Assembly (NCBI RefSeq): GCF_009730915.1
Contig: NC_052476.1
Coordinates: 1,426,001-1,490,000 of the forward strand
DNA length: 64,000 bases
Source of the DNA: Dioscorea cayenensis subsp. rotundata
Taxonomy: Eukaryota > Streptophyta > Magnoliopsida > Dioscoreales > Dioscoreaceae
Direction of reading: 5' to 3'
This document shows positions 22,477-34,802 of this stretch, piece after piece. Numbering within the stretch: the first letter of the stretch is position 1; every line of letters begins with the position of its first letter. The translations under genes were made by a program, and so were the position numbers. The notes below the pieces were generated by a model. The model was given only the letters and a program-made list of their open reading frames with translations. It was not told the origin of the DNA and did not search any database.

Positions 22477-24882
22477 ATGGCTCATCCCAGAGTTCTCCAT
22501 TTGGCCAAGCTCGTCGAAGCTTTCATCCAAAAGAAAACCTTTTTCAATGTTGAATCCATGATCCATGCTCAAATCCTCACCAATGGTGCCTCCTCTGATA
22601 CTTTCCTTTCCAACCGCCTCATCGAGCTCTACTCAAAAAGCTCTCATTTTGGTCATGCACTCAGAGTGTTCGACGAAATGCCGCACAGAAACATCTACTC
22701 CTGGAACGCCATCATTTCTGCTTGCTCGAAATCAGGTAAATTGGATTTGGCCTGCCAACTGTTTGATAGAATGCCTGAAAGGAACGTTGTCTCCTATAAC
22801 ATGGTGATCGGAGTGTTGGCGAGGGGTGGATTGGAAAATAGAGCTTTGGAGTTGTATTATAGGATGGTCAAAGAGAGAGCTTTGCCGACGCATTTCACGT
22901 TTGCTAGTGTTCTCAGTGTTTGTGGGACTTTGATGGGGTTGGAAGATGGGAGGAGGTGTCATTGTCTTGCGGTGAAGGTTGGTCTTGATGACAATTTGTT
23001 TGTCGAGAATGCATTGCTTAGCATGTACACTAAGTGTGGGAGTATTGAAGGTGCGTGTAAGGTCTTTGATGGAATGTCTAACCCAAATGAGGTATCTTTC
23101 ACTGCTATGATGGGTGGACTAATGCAGAGTGGTTCTGTGGATGAAGCATTGAGTTTGTTTGGAAAGATGCATAGGAATGGGATTCATATTGATCCCGTTG
23201 CAGTTTCAGGTGTTTTGAATGCTTGTGCTCTTGATCAAGAGCATGGAATTCATGGAAATTTTTGTGGCCTTTTGATCCAAGCAATGGTAACTAAGTATGG
23301 GTTTGATTCAGACACACACGTTGGCAATTCTTTGATAGATATGTATGCAAAACATGGTGAAATGGAGATGGCTGAAATGGTTTTTAATACATTGCCAATT
23401 GTCAATGTGGTTTCATGGAATGCATTGATATCAGGATATGGCCAAATGGGTGACAGTAAGAAGGCTATTGATCTGTTACAGCGGATGAAAGAATTGGATT
23501 TTGAACCAGATGAGGTTACTTATATTAGTATGCTTAGCGCATGTGTTAACTCTGGGGATATTGAAGCTGCTATTCAGATGTTTGACAATATATCTAACCC
23601 AACTGTGGCCTCATGGAATGCTATTTTGTCTGGGCTTTGCAAGGGGGAGAGTTATGAAAAAGCAATACAATATTTTCGAGAAATGCAGTTTAGGCATGTC
23701 AAGCCAGATCGAACCACCATGGCTGTCATTCTAAGTTCATGCTCCGGAATGGGGCTTCTTCACTTAGGGAAACAGGTCCATGCTGCTTCAGTCAGGACCA
23801 TGCTTGATGTCGATATGTTTGTCGCCAGCGGACTTGTTGATATGTATTCCAAGTGTGGGCTTATTAAAGCAGGAAGATGTGTCTTTGATAGGATGCCGGA
23901 GAGGGATGTTGTTAGTTGGAATTCAATGATTACAGGTTTTGCACACCACTCTCTGAACCAAGAAGCCTTTATATTCTTCAAGCATATGCAAGAGAATGGT
24001 ATGTCACCCACAGCATCGTCCTATGCTAGTGTCATCAACTCATGTGCGAGGCTGTCTTCATTGCCTCAAGGTAGACAAATACATGCGATGACTTTGAAAG
24101 ATGGGTATGATAACCATGTTTTTGTGGGGAGTGCTTTGATTGATATGTATGCAAAATGTGGCAATGTCAATGAGGCATGCATTTTTTTCAATAGCATGCC
24201 TGTGAAGAATGTCGTCTCCTGGAATGAGATGATACATGGGTATGCGCAGAATGGTTGTGGGGAAAAAGCTGTGGAGCTTTTCGAGTATATGCTAAGGAGT
24301 GAAGAAAAACCAGATGATGTGACTTTTATATCTGTTCTTACTGCTTGCAGTCATGTGGGACTCATCGACGAGGGGATAAAATACTTAAATTCAATGGAGA
24401 AGCATGGGATCAAACCACTAGCAGATCACTACACCTGTGTTATTGATTCTTTAGGTCGTGCTGGTCGGTTAATGGAAGCAGAAGCACTTGTGGACAGAAT
24501 GCCATTTAAGGATGACCCGATCATATGGGAGGTTTTTCTTAGTTCTTGTTCAGTACATGGGAATGCCAGATTGGGGAGAAAAGCAGCTGAGGAGCTTTTC
24601 CGACTCGATCCCCATAACTCAGCACCCTATGTGCTTCTATCAAACATATATGCTGCTTTGGGCCAATGGAGTGATGTGTCTGCCATCAGAGCGTTGATGA
24701 GTGAAAGGGGTATTGTTAAGGATCGGGGTTATAGCTGGATATATCACAAGGATGGTGTCGCCACCTTCCTAGTTGATGATCAAGGTGTAACGAACTGCAA
24801 AGCCGAGTCATTTTATGATGAAGTTAACCCTGATCTTGATGCAGTGCTACACAACAATGGAGATGAAATTTATGCTACTTAG
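22477..24882 (+). CDS. PLS-class pentatricopeptide repeat protein (At4g20770-like)
   Basis: A single uninterrupted exon of 801 aa. PPR units run from about residue 25 to 690, recognisable by repeated cores such as NIYSWNAIISACSKSGK, NVVSYNMVIGVLARGG, NVVSWNALISGYGQMG and DVVSWNSMITGFAHHS. The pattern of long, short and ordinary units marks the PLS class. The end (about 700-790) reads APYVLLSNIYAALGQWSDV and GYSWIYHKDG, an E-type domain; there is no DYW deaminase motif. Such proteins bind single-stranded organellar RNA, one base per repeat, and E-class members recruit an editing deaminase for C-to-U editing. Layout and order resemble Arabidopsis At4g20770. Compartment and target are not evident from sequence. 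The frame is intact. Confidence 0.92.
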   Translation: MAHPRVLHLAKLVEAFIQKKTFFNVESMIHAQILTNGASSDTFLSNRLIELYSKSSHFGHALRVFDEMPHRNIYSWNAIISACSKSGKLDLACQLFDRMPERNVVSYNMVIGVLARGGLENRALELYYRMVKERALPTHFTFASVLSVCGTLMGLEDGRRCHCLAVKVGLDDNLFVENALLSMYTKCGSIEGACKVFDGMSNPNEVSFTAMMGGLMQSGSVDEALSLFGKMHRNGIHIDPVAVSGVLNACALDQEHGIHGNFCGLLIQAMVTKYGFDSDTHVGNSLIDMYAKHGEMEMAEMVFNTLPIVNVVSWNALISGYGQMGDSKKAIDLLQRMKELDFEPDEVTYISMLSACVNSGDIEAAIQMFDNISNPTVASWNAILSGLCKGESYEKAIQYFREMQFRHVKPDRTTMAVILSSCSGMGLLHLGKQVHAASVRTMLDVDMFVASGLVDMYSKCGLIKAGRCVFDRMPERDVVSWNSMITGFAHHSLNQEAFIFFKHMQENGMSPTASSYASVINSCARLSSLPQGRQIHAMTLKDGYDNHVFVGSALIDMYAKCGNVNEACIFFNSMPVKNVVSWNEMIHGYAQNGCGEKAVELFEYMLRSEEKPDDVTFISVLTACSHVGLIDEGIKYLNSMEKHGIKPLADHYTCVIDSLGRAGRLMEAEALVDRMPFKDDPIIWEVFLSSCSVHGNARLGRKAAEELFRLDPHNSAPYVLLSNIYAALGQWSDVSAIRALMSERGIVKDRGYSWIYHKDGVATFLVDDQGVTNCKAESFYDEVNPDLDAVLHNNGDEIYAT

Positions 24883-25795
24883 ATAAAATTCTTGGATCTT
24901 CTATGGCACCTTACTCAGAGATATAGTGACCATGGTTCCTGCAAACTGAGGTATAATCCCAAAACTTGTATAATTTGATGATCAACTAGTAGTGTTGAGT
25001 TGCAAAGCTGAAATGGCATAAGCTTGTTTCAGAGTGAACCAAGAAACCATCCAGTGGTGAAATCCCACAAATGAATTATGGTAGGACGGGGCGTGAAAAG
25101 GTATGATGCAAAGGTTTTGTATAGCTAGCTCATTACAAGTCTATGCTATTCAATACTCCCCAGTGAAGAAATCATGCTCAATTTACTGCTGATTTTTTTT
25201 ATGATAAATCATGCTCTTTTGCACGATTCAATTCTTCATAAAGAATCCAATAAATTGGCATGACTGCAACTTAGTTCAGGAAAGGAATTTTATACAAATG
25301 CTTGGTTCAATAGACTCATATTGCTACAAGCAAGAAGGCACTCTGCCCTCTTGATCAAATTCTAAATTTAATTTAATTTGGTGCTAGAAAGAAAAGAATT
25401 ATTCTGTCGTCATAAGGTTGGAGGACATTAACTTATCATAGATGTAGTCAGAAAATATCTTTAGATGAATTCTTGGTTAGTCCCTTCATGACTGCTTTAG
25501 TTTATTGAGGACTTCAAGTGGCTTTAAGCACCTCGAGGTGCTGCTTATCGACATATATAGCATAATATGATGTGATTGCCACCAAGTCTTCAGGGCCTGT
25601 AGAAAAACATATGAAAATAATAGAATGGCAATTTTCTACCACTTTGTATTGCCTTTTCAATCATAAAATAAAAATAAACATAATGGTAAAGATATGACCA
25701 ACCTTAAATAATGCCGAGGTCTTTTGCATCTTAGGAACGGAATGGCATTGGATGCTGTTAGTTGACATTCAGAAAAAGTGAAAACCTGCACTTGA
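24883..25795. other. Convergent spacer between PPR and MRF genes
   Basis: This contains the 3' UTRs of the PPR gene and the MA3-domain gene. It is AT-rich with no further coding exon visible. Confidence 0.55.
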
Positions 25796-28258
25796 TTAGT
25801 AAATGCCATTTGCTACTACATGGCGCAGGCCTGGTGTGGAAAAAGTACAATCCAGCATCCCTTTGTCCTTAGCTTTCTCAATGTAGAACACAAGTTGCTT
25901 TTCCACATCTGGCACATCAAGCCTCAAATCATCTATACAGTCAGCGACTCTCCCAAATCCCTTAGTGAACTGATTCATTGTTATCAGACCAACAGAATGG
26001 CACTCTTCCAACAAGCCCCACAATCTTTCATTCCTTCTCTCCATTATAATGACCAATGCCTTCTTAACTACCTCATGGTGGAAGAAAGGCATTCCAAGCT
26101 CTTTTATGCAGCGGCAAGCTTCTCTCAGTTCACCGCCTGAATGATACTCTTCCAATAACTTGCTAATCTTTTCCTTAATATCATCTAACTCCCATCCTGT
26201 CTTGCTGCCACCACCTCCACCCCAACATCGCAGGATCCGCTCAGCAGAGAGCTTGGCCCTCAGTAATGACTGTGTGAGGTGGATTACTTTGCTACCGATA
26301 GAATCAGATGCCTCACAATGACTTCCAATTTCCTCCAGGTGTGATGGAGCTATTACTTCATCCACCACTGCCCTGGCTAGAAACATAGCCAAGTCTTCAA
26401 CCACTGCTGGAATATCCAATGCAGTATCTTCTGCAGACTCAATCAGTAGAAAGAAGCCTTTCACAACATCATCTGGTGGGAAACATAGAAAAGTTAGTAA
26501 AACTGATGCCATTTCCTTCTCCCTGTTCCTTCTATCCATTGCAAGAGTTATTAGCTTCTTAATGAAAACACCATTTAGCATGGGTGATGACAGGTTTTCT
26601 GATATCAAACTGCTCATTACTTCCAGAATATCACCAGTTAAGAAGTACTCTTTGATGATGGCTGTAGCTCTCAGCTTAAAAAGTTTGGTTGTATTTTCTT
26701 CAACATGTTTTTCTGGTGGAGAGTAGACCGTCAAAAGTGAGGAAACTGATAACCAGCCTTCTGACGCAGCCTTCGATATCAAAGACTGCAACATATCTCT
26801 TGCATTGGGGATGTCCAGTATCAAATCATCAATGGTATCAATAAGCCTGTTGAAACCTTTGGATATTTGGCTCGAGTTGATAAGCCCTTCATCAGCGGCT
26901 ACTCTCAGTAAATCCAGTAAGCGGCCTTCAGCTGCTCTTTTCTCCATGGCTAGTATCAGCGCTCGCTTGATTATATCATGGTGAAAAAAAGGAACTTTCA
27001 AATCTTTGATGCACCGGCAAGCCTCCACTTTGTCTCCGCTTGATACATATTCAATGAGTAAGTTATTTATTTTGATCTTGACATCCTCTACAGTTAAATT
27101 CTTGCTCTCACCCCATCTCCGCAATATGACCTCTGTATGTAATGGCGCTGACAGGTATCCCTTCTCTGCTCTCTTTATTACTTCAATTCCTTTTGAACCT
27201 TCAGGTAAGGAGTTCAGCTGTTTGGTTAAGAAAGCTGGAGGAAGAATGTCATCAACTACAGCCCGAGCAATGAAGAGCGCAAGGATATCCACCGCATCAG
27301 GTATGTCCACGTACAAATCATCAGAGGATTCAACTAGCTTGCTGAAACCAAGATAAATATGCGATGGTTCAATCACTTCAACATAAAGAGTTGACAGCAG
27401 AACGGCAGCCATTTCTCTCTCTTTGTCATGCCTATCCATGGCCATGGACACCAACTTCTTCACAAAATAGTAATGGTAAGGTGGCTGGCCTAAATCTCTT
27501 AATTCATTTGCAGCTGATATGATATCATCAGTAGTGAAGTATTCCTCGATTATGACTGTAGCTTTCTTCTTAAACTCGTCAATATTTGATAATGTTTTAG
27601 TGTCAGCAAGCCGGTTCTTTTCCTGTGAAAGACATGATATAAGCATTTATTAAACAAATGTATACTTGAAAATACACGGTAGATACCTCATTGCTGTCGT
27701 AATTTGGATCACTTGGGTCAAGATGAGGATCTGTGTCTATGTCAAGCATTCCACCCCAAGTCCCCTTGCCACCTGAGCCACCTGTTAGAAAATCACAATT
27801 GCCTGGAACTAATAATAAACTTCATGGATAACTATCTTCTCAAATGGAACCGTTGATTCTTAGCAATACCATCTTCAATCCTCTACTTCTATATAGAGAG
27901 TTAAATTATGATAGTCTCATGAATTCATGTGTTTCTTTTTCTTTAAAATTTATCATGCAATACTACTCGACAGTATCATCAGAATTACATGAAGAGTAAT
28001 AAGAGAATCAAAACAACTACTAGATTATATCAGTATGCATTACTTACCCTTCTTTGGACGGCCATCTCGTCCGTTATGCGAATGCTTGTCATGCTTGACT
28101 AGTTGCCCCTTCTTAGGACTCCGCTTGCCATGAGGTGATCTGGGTGACCTCGGGGATTTAATTTCCATAGGAGAAATGGACGATGGATCAACACCTTCTG
28201 TAGCACATTTAAGTAATTCTTGGTGCTCTTCTGACACAAAACCATCTTTATACTCCAT
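25796..28258 (-). CDS. MA3-domain translation regulatory factor (MRF type)
   Basis: Three exons on the minus strand: 28258-28048, 27781-27687 and 27622-25796, in phase, giving 710 aa. The N-terminal 100 residues are Ser/Pro/Lys-rich (SPRSPRSPHGKRSPKKG) and end in KGTWGGMLDIDTDPHLDP, a signature of plant MRF proteins. Four MA3 domains follow at about 119-234, 282-394, 417-531 and 582-694; domains 1 and 3 share AMDRxxxEKEMAxVLL-like helices, 2 and 4 share EACRCIKxLxxPFFHH. MA3 domains bind eIF4A. Arabidopsis MRF1-4 associate with ribosomes and tune translation under TOR and energy-starvation signals. The size matches the family (about 700 aa) and the frame is intact. Confidence 0.92.
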
Positions 28259-29105
28259 GGGATAATCCTGGAGCTATTTTACTGCTAAATTGATTTCATT
28301 AGACTCTGGACATAATGAACTTGGAATAGACAGTGAAATAACTTTTTTTTTTTCTCTCTAGGCCTTCAAACACGGAAAAAACATGAACACTTAGCACCTC
28401 TTGTTCCTGGAGTGCAATAGGAAAAATATCAACTAGAATTTGATCACTAAGAAGCCAATATCCTTTTCATGCTGGTTAAAACACACACAAACAAACAAAT
28501 CACAAAATATCAAATCGGCTCAAAAATAAATTCATTTTTTTGTGACTGATTATGGTTCTATAACTACCATCTCCATTGCGCATTTTATAAATGAATGCTC
28601 GGCAAAGTTGATGTAATGTAGCCACTTAATGACATATTTGACATTAGTTTTGTTCCTCTTAATCTTAATTTCATGAATTTTAGAGACAATTCGAATAAAA
28701 GAAAGTGGACAAGAATACACTGTATGAACATTCTAAGCAAGAAATCAATTATAATGTTCAGATGTTAGTGAGGCAAAATGTAAATGAACTAGCAAATGAA
28801 GTGAAAGAGTAGATCGAAAATACGAAAAAAGAAATGATTGTAGTGTTGTTACCTTGTATACAAAACATGTAGAAGAGATAGAGATGTGAATTTTTTTTAT
28901 TTTTTTTTTCTATTCCTTTTGTTGTAGAGTTTGTAAGAGAAACTGGGAGAGAATGATGCATGGTTTACATTTGGTTAAGGGAAGTTGAGAACAAAGGAAA
29001 AGTTGGTTGGAGAGAGTCAGAGAGACTCACGGATGTGGACCGGTTCATGATGTGTTAATCCTGGCATTTAGGGGGAACACTTCAAACTTATATTTTAATT
29101 TAAGT
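28259..29105. other. 5' leader and promoter region of the MRF gene
   Basis: Upstream of the MRF ATG on the minus strand, AT-rich with T-runs at 28344 and 28890. Long-leader uORFs cannot be judged. No other gene is visible. Confidence 0.5.
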
Positions 29106-29109
29106 CTTT

Positions 29110-29930
29110 TGTATTAATTTATATTTGGTTTTTTTTTTCTCTATTGCTCTGTAAATTATAAGTTATTAATATTGTTCAAATGGCCATAAGACTATTATAT
29201 CAATGGCCAAATCAGCACATGAGTTGATGACTAGGTGACTGACTGGACTTAATTGTTGAGTAGGCATTTTAAAAATAAAATCACTACTTTTGTTTGTTTT
29301 AACCTTTTTTTTATATATAATTATCAAACTAATTTATTTTTGGTTTTTTTAATCCAATTTGTTTTTAAAAAATGTTATTACTTTTTTAAAAAATATTTTT
29401 TAAAATACTTTTATTTTTAAAGAAATTATTATTATTGTTTATTATACAAATAACAAGCATTAGTTTTTAAAAAAAATTAGGGTCATTGGATGTGTCACTT
29501 TTAACTATAATTTTGTTTCGTTGGCACACACAAATATTTTTAAATAAAAAAATTATAATTATTATTTTATAGAATGTAAATAAGATGTGAAAAAAATCAC
29601 ATCTGATGGCCCTAATTTGTTTTTAAATGAATGCTTGCTATTTGAATAATAAAAAAATTATAACATTTTTTTTCAAAAAGATTAATAAATTTTAGGAGAG
29701 GATAACATTTTTTTAAAAAAAAATTGGGTTAAAACCCCACAAACAAATTATTTTAATAATTATAAAAAAAAGGATTACAATAAAAAATCATTGATTTTGT
29801 TTTTAAAATACATGGTCAATAGCATAATTAACAGTTTAGTTAGCATCTATGTGTTGAATAATATTAATATTTTACAGGGTCAATAGAGAAAAAAAGCTTA
29901 TTTATATTTTGTTATTAAACAAAAAAAAAA
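29110..29930. mobile_element. Long fold-back (inverted-repeat) element
   Basis: Two arms of roughly 330-390 bp face each other (about 29110-29503 and 29601-29930) around a short loop. Paired stretches include TTAGGGTCATTGGATGTG against the complement of CACATCTGATGGCCCTAA, ACAAATAACAAGCATTA against GAATGCTTGCTATTTGAA, and outer TTTTTTCTCTATTGCTCTGTAAA against TACAGGGTCAATAGAGAAAAAA. Arms differ by several indels. It is most likely a non-autonomous transposon with long terminal inverted repeats (Mutator-like or fold-back type); no target-site duplication could be fixed. Confidence 0.6.
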
Positions 29931-31240
29931 CAGATGATTGTTATTTTACATGTTGTTAGGACATGATGGTAAATATTTATACAGCTTTTTCCTAAATAAA
30001 TCTCATTTTGATGATATTTGAAGATTAAGCCTATGATTTATATTTTATTTGTATAATATTAAGTGGTAAAGAAACATATGATAGGTTATGCATAATTGAA
30101 CACTCTGGCGTAAGTAGCCTTTTCTAATTTAACATAATTTTTATTTTCATGTAATATGATAGTGTGTAATTATGTATGAAAATGATAGATTTAAAAAAAA
30201 CAAGTAATTATAAAATTTAATTAAAATAAGTTTAGGAAAAAATATCTATCAATTTTTTTAAAAAAATTTTAAGTGAAAAAATGAGCAACATATTAAGTTG
30301 AAATATTAACATCACACTATCAAAGAAAAATATCTATCCATTTATATTTTGAAGTCTGATCAAATTAATAAGTCTTTAAAAAAAGCTGTTCAGTCATTGA
30401 TGCATCTCTGTATTTATTTGTCCATTAAATTTTTTAACAATGCTTGTCAATTTTATAATAATAATAATAATAATGAAAACAATTTTCAACACATAAATTC
30501 TCATTAATGAATGCTCATCATGATAATATATTATTGATTCCTTAATGTGAGTTTCAATTAGTGCTTTGAAACCTGAGTTTTAATAAGTGTCTCATCAATT
30601 TTCATGATCTTGTCCAACTGACATTTATTCTTCTACTCTTTTTTCAAAAAACAGAGTTTGTGGCTCAATATCTATTATTTTTTAATTTATGAATATCAAT
30701 AAAAAATAATAAAAAAACAAAAAATAAAATGTTTGTATGCATTTTTTATATATTAAAACAAAACAAAATGAATGTGTATGATCATAATACGTAAGATTTT
30801 TTTTTTTTTTCTGACAACGACGACAAAATTATATATATCAAAGGCGTGTGTATTAGTCGAAAAATTAATCATCCAATCTATACGTTCTCACCTGATAATA
30901 TAGAGTTTAGATAGTAAATCTATATCTGCAATCGAAATTTATTATCACTATTGTATCCTAAAACTCAAACTTCAAACTTCATAAATATTTGAGTCTCATT
31001 TTTCACAATAAAATTAACATCATTGATTGGGTTATAAGACTTTTATAGTTACATTTGTATATTTGAGTTACTGAAGTTAATATTTTAACTAGTATAAAAA
31101 TCAAAACATTACTTTTTTTTTATTGAAGGGCAAAATATATAGTTTAGGGATGGATTGTGAACTTTCATATAGTAAAAAAATTAATAGTTATTACATTTTC
31201 CAAGGGGGTGAATGAAAAATATCAATTCCAACACATAAAT
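29931..31240. other. AT-rich intergenic stretch
   Basis: About 1.3 kb with poly-A/T runs and an (ATA)n tract near 30458. Nothing with coding potential is seen. Confidence 0.6.
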
Positions 31241-31440
31241 TCACACACTGTCCTTGCAGCCTTTTACCCATCTCGGCAGCACCATCCCTCACTGCATCCC
31301 CTACAAACCCCATAACAGCAAACACAACAATACAACAATCTCAACCGTCCAATCTAAACCCTCACGAATCTCAAAGCAAAATCAATCCGCACCCTGTTCT
31401 CCATCTCACACCCATGAAATCCCCCGGCAGATCTAACGGC

Positions 31441-31740
31441 TAACCCCAACGGTCATATTTAATAGTTCTCTTTCTATAAACGGTAACAGATTGTCACGTG
31501 TTTCCCACGTTCCACCCCCGGTCCACTTACCTGCTCGACCGGTCACATCCGGTCTCGTGACTCGCGCCACATCGTCCCAAACCATCATCAGTCCACGTGT
31601 CCTTTTCCCATTCGCCAACCCCACCACCTCCTTCTCTTTTTATTATCTCTTCTCCCATTCTCATGCCCTCTCACAATAACATCCAATTTTAAAAATAAAA
31701 TAAAAATTAATTAAAAAAAATTAATTTTTTTTTTGGGAGG
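31441..31740 (+). promoter_or_regulatory. Putative promoter of the GH9 gene with two G-boxes
   Basis: A GC-richer 300 bp immediately before the GH9 ATG contains CACGTG at 31495-31500 and 31594-31599. Possible TATA boxes are TCTATAAAC (about 31473) and TTTTTATTATC (about 31638). The ATG at 31741 follows an A/T-rich leader. Confidence 0.4.
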
Positions 31741-31768
31741 ATGAGAGTTCGAGCAGCGGATCGGCTCA

Positions 31769-31799
<31 letters not shown>

Positions 31800-34700
31800 G
31801 GCGGTGGTTTTTGCGGCGAATGTGGCAGCCATGGAGCATGATTACGGCGAGGCGCTGAGGAAGAGTATAATGTTCTTTGAGGGACAGAGGTCAGGGCCGG
31901 CTTCCGCCGAGCCAGAGGGTGATGTGGCGCCGTGATTCCGGCCTCCACGACGGCGCCGACGACGGTGTAAGCTTCTTCTTCTTCTCCTTCTTCAAGCCTT
32001 TGATGGACTGAGTTCTTTCTTTCTTTCTTTCTTTTTGTTTTCCGTTTTCCGTTTCTGTTTTGAGATTCTGGATTCTTTGTTTCTGTTCTTTTAGCTCTGT
32101 TTTCTCTTTTCCTTTTCTGTCATTCTAAATCCGTTTGCTTTATTCTGTTCTTATGTTTCCCGTTTTCATTTTCATCGTTTTCCATTTCACTATCTCCTCA
32201 TGCTTCTTGATTCCCGCCTTTTTCTTCTTTTTTCCGTTTCTCCACTGTTTCTTATCCGTTTCCACCCGTTTCTTTAAATTATCCAAAAATATCTCATTTT
32301 TAAGTTATTATTTTTTTAAAATTAACAAATACTCCCTCCATAGTTTTGTTATCCACAAATAAACTCTGTAGAAGCTTCATATACAAACAACTTTTTACCG
32401 ATTCCTATTTATTTATTGAGTTTCTATTATACGTAAAAAACAAAATCATTTTATTTTATTATTTATGTTAAAAATATATTTTTAGTTTTATTTTTTACAA
32501 TATTTTTATAATATTTTCCATACTCAAAAAGAGAAATAAAAAAATATATATATATATATATATAAAAAAAAAATCCATTTCTCACTAAATCGTTTCCCCC
32601 AATTCCGAAAAATCAAATCTTTTTTTTCAAAAAAAAAAAAAACCCTAATCGGAAACCATGGATCAGGTGGACTTAACCGGAGGATACTACGACGCCGGCG
32701 ACAACGTGAAGTTCGGCTTCCCAATGGCCTTCACGGCAACCCTACTCTCATGGAGCATCATCGATTTCGGGAGAAGTATGGGTCCTCACCTCAACGACGC
32801 CATCGCAGCCGTCCGATGGGCCACGGATTACCTCCTCAAAGCCACAGCCGTTCCCTCCGTCGTCTACGTCCAGGTCGGCGACGCATTTCGAGATCACTCC
32901 TGCTGGGAACGCCCTGAAGACATGGACACACCGCGCACCGTCTACAAGGTCGATCGCGACCATCCGGGGTCCGATGTCGCCGGAGAATCCGCCGCCGCAC
33001 TCGCCGCCGCTTCCATTGTGTTTAGATCTAGAGATCCCGATTACTCTCGCCGTCTTCTCGATCGCGCTATCACTGTACGAGCTCTTCTCCGTTTCTTTTC
33101 TATTGTTTTTTTTTTTTTGAAAACCTCCCTGAAATCTTCCGTATTTACATGGCCATTTTCAAATTCTATTTTTACGTATATAACCTTCTAAATATGTGGA
33201 ATTTCTTATATACATGAAATGGCCAAAATAACAATAAAATGAATATATATTTTTAAATAGATTATCTTATATTTTTTTAAACAAATAATGAGTTTATTAT
33301 TAGCTCATAATTAGAGATTATTATCTTATCAAGGTGTTGCCTTTCCTATTTTTTTTTATTTTTTCCTCCCTTTGAGTTTTAATGATTACCTAAACTTAAC
33401 TTTTGTATGTGAACTAAAGAGGAAAATGTTTTCACTTATTTGAACGGTCGTAGGTATTCGAGTATGCGGACAAGTACAGAGGAGCGTATAGCACGAGTCT
33501 CCGGCCAGCGGTGTGTCCCTTCTACTGTGATTTCGACGGCTACCAGGTCATCCATCATACACTAATCACTACTTTTAAAGTCATTATCAACCGTCGGATA
33601 AGGGGGGAACATAAACGGTATGGTGTTCCTGCAGGACGAGTTACTATGGGGTGCAGCATGGCTGCACAAGGCTTCACGCCGGCGAGAGTACCGGGAATAC
33701 ATAATGCGGAACCAGGACGTTCTCGGCGCCGGTGACAGCGTTAATGAGTTCGGGTGGGACAACAAACACGCCGGCATCAACGTTCTGATTTCCAAGGTAT
33801 CATACATTGCTTCCACGGTCCATTGTACTCGGTCAAATCATTTAATGCTAATATTAGTACAACTTAGTAAATATAAAACACTCACACACCTCAGTAAAAA
33901 TTCTATATATATATATATATATGATCAAAAATGCATTTCAAGCTTAATCATTTTTACCAGCCCCCACCAACCTCTATTATCTGTCTGTCCTACTACTATT
34001 ATTATTATTATTAAAGTTAAAGTTGTTCAAAAAAAGGAGGAAAAAAAGATGATTGAGAATTGAATTGAATGAAATCCACAGGAAGTGCTCATGGGAAGAG
34101 ATGATTACTTGCAATCATTCAGACTGAGAGCAGACAACTTCATTTGTTCAGTCTTCCCTGGTGGAGGCCCTTCACACCCTCCCCAAATCCAATACTCTCC
34201 AGGTCTACTATATTATTCTTATATATATAAATATATTTATATTTCTCTAATAAGTTCCCCTAACTTTTACTTATATAAAAAAATGAAATAAAAAAACAGG
34301 AGGGCTTTTATTCAAGCAAGGAGGAAGCAACATGCAGCACGTGACAGCACTGTCCTTTTTAGTCCTATCCTACGCCAACTATCTAAGCCATGCCAACCAC
34401 CACGTGACGTGCCAGGGCTACACAGCCACGTCATCGCAGCTAAAGATGCTAGCAAAGAGACAGGTGGATTACATATTAGGGACCAATCCTTTGGGGATGT
34501 CCTACATGGTAGGGTATGGTAACAGGTATCCTAAAAGAATTCATCACCGGGCCAGCTCTTTGCCATCGGTGAGGGCTCATCCGGGTCGGATCCGGTGCAA
34601 AGAAGGGACACGTTACTATCTTAATCCGGGTCCGAACCCGAATGTTCTGGTTGGGGCTGTTGTGGGTGGGCCTGCTAACCTTAGTGATGCTTTCTCTGAC

Positions 34701-34802
34701 ACGCGTCAACAGTTTCAGGTGTCTGAGCCTACCACTTATATCAATGCTCCCCTGTTGGGTTTGCTTGCTTATTTCTATTCTCATCCTAATCTCAACAACT
34801 AA
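31741..34802 (+). CDS. Secreted GH9 endo-1,4-beta-glucanase, apparent frame break in exon 1
   Basis: Six exons: 31741-31966, 32667-33074, 33454-33546, 33635-33796, 34082-34202 and 34300-34802. The N-terminus is an Ala/Val-rich signal peptide ending near [12 protein letters not shown]. Exon 2 begins [17 protein letters not shown] with the catalytic-base Asp region; exon 6 has the GH9 signatures [20 protein letters not shown] ([17 protein letters not shown]) and [13 protein letters not shown] with the acid Glu. No C-terminal cellulose-binding domain, so class B; such enzymes loosen or remodel cell-wall glucans. Exon 1 is 226 bases, one too many: it reads FFEGQRSG in one frame and [19 protein letters not shown] in the next, the change lying at GGG 31894-31896. 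Without that base the protein would be about 503 aa. All other exons are in phase. Confidence 0.9.
32327..32353 (+). repeat. Stowaway-like terminal repeat fragment in GH9 intron 1
   Basis: The sequence TACTCCCTCCATAGTTTTG matches the usual Stowaway/Tc1-mariner MITE end (CTCCCTCCGTTCC...). No matching GGAGGGAGTA end is found in the intron, so it is a one-sided remnant or a chance match. Confidence 0.3.
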
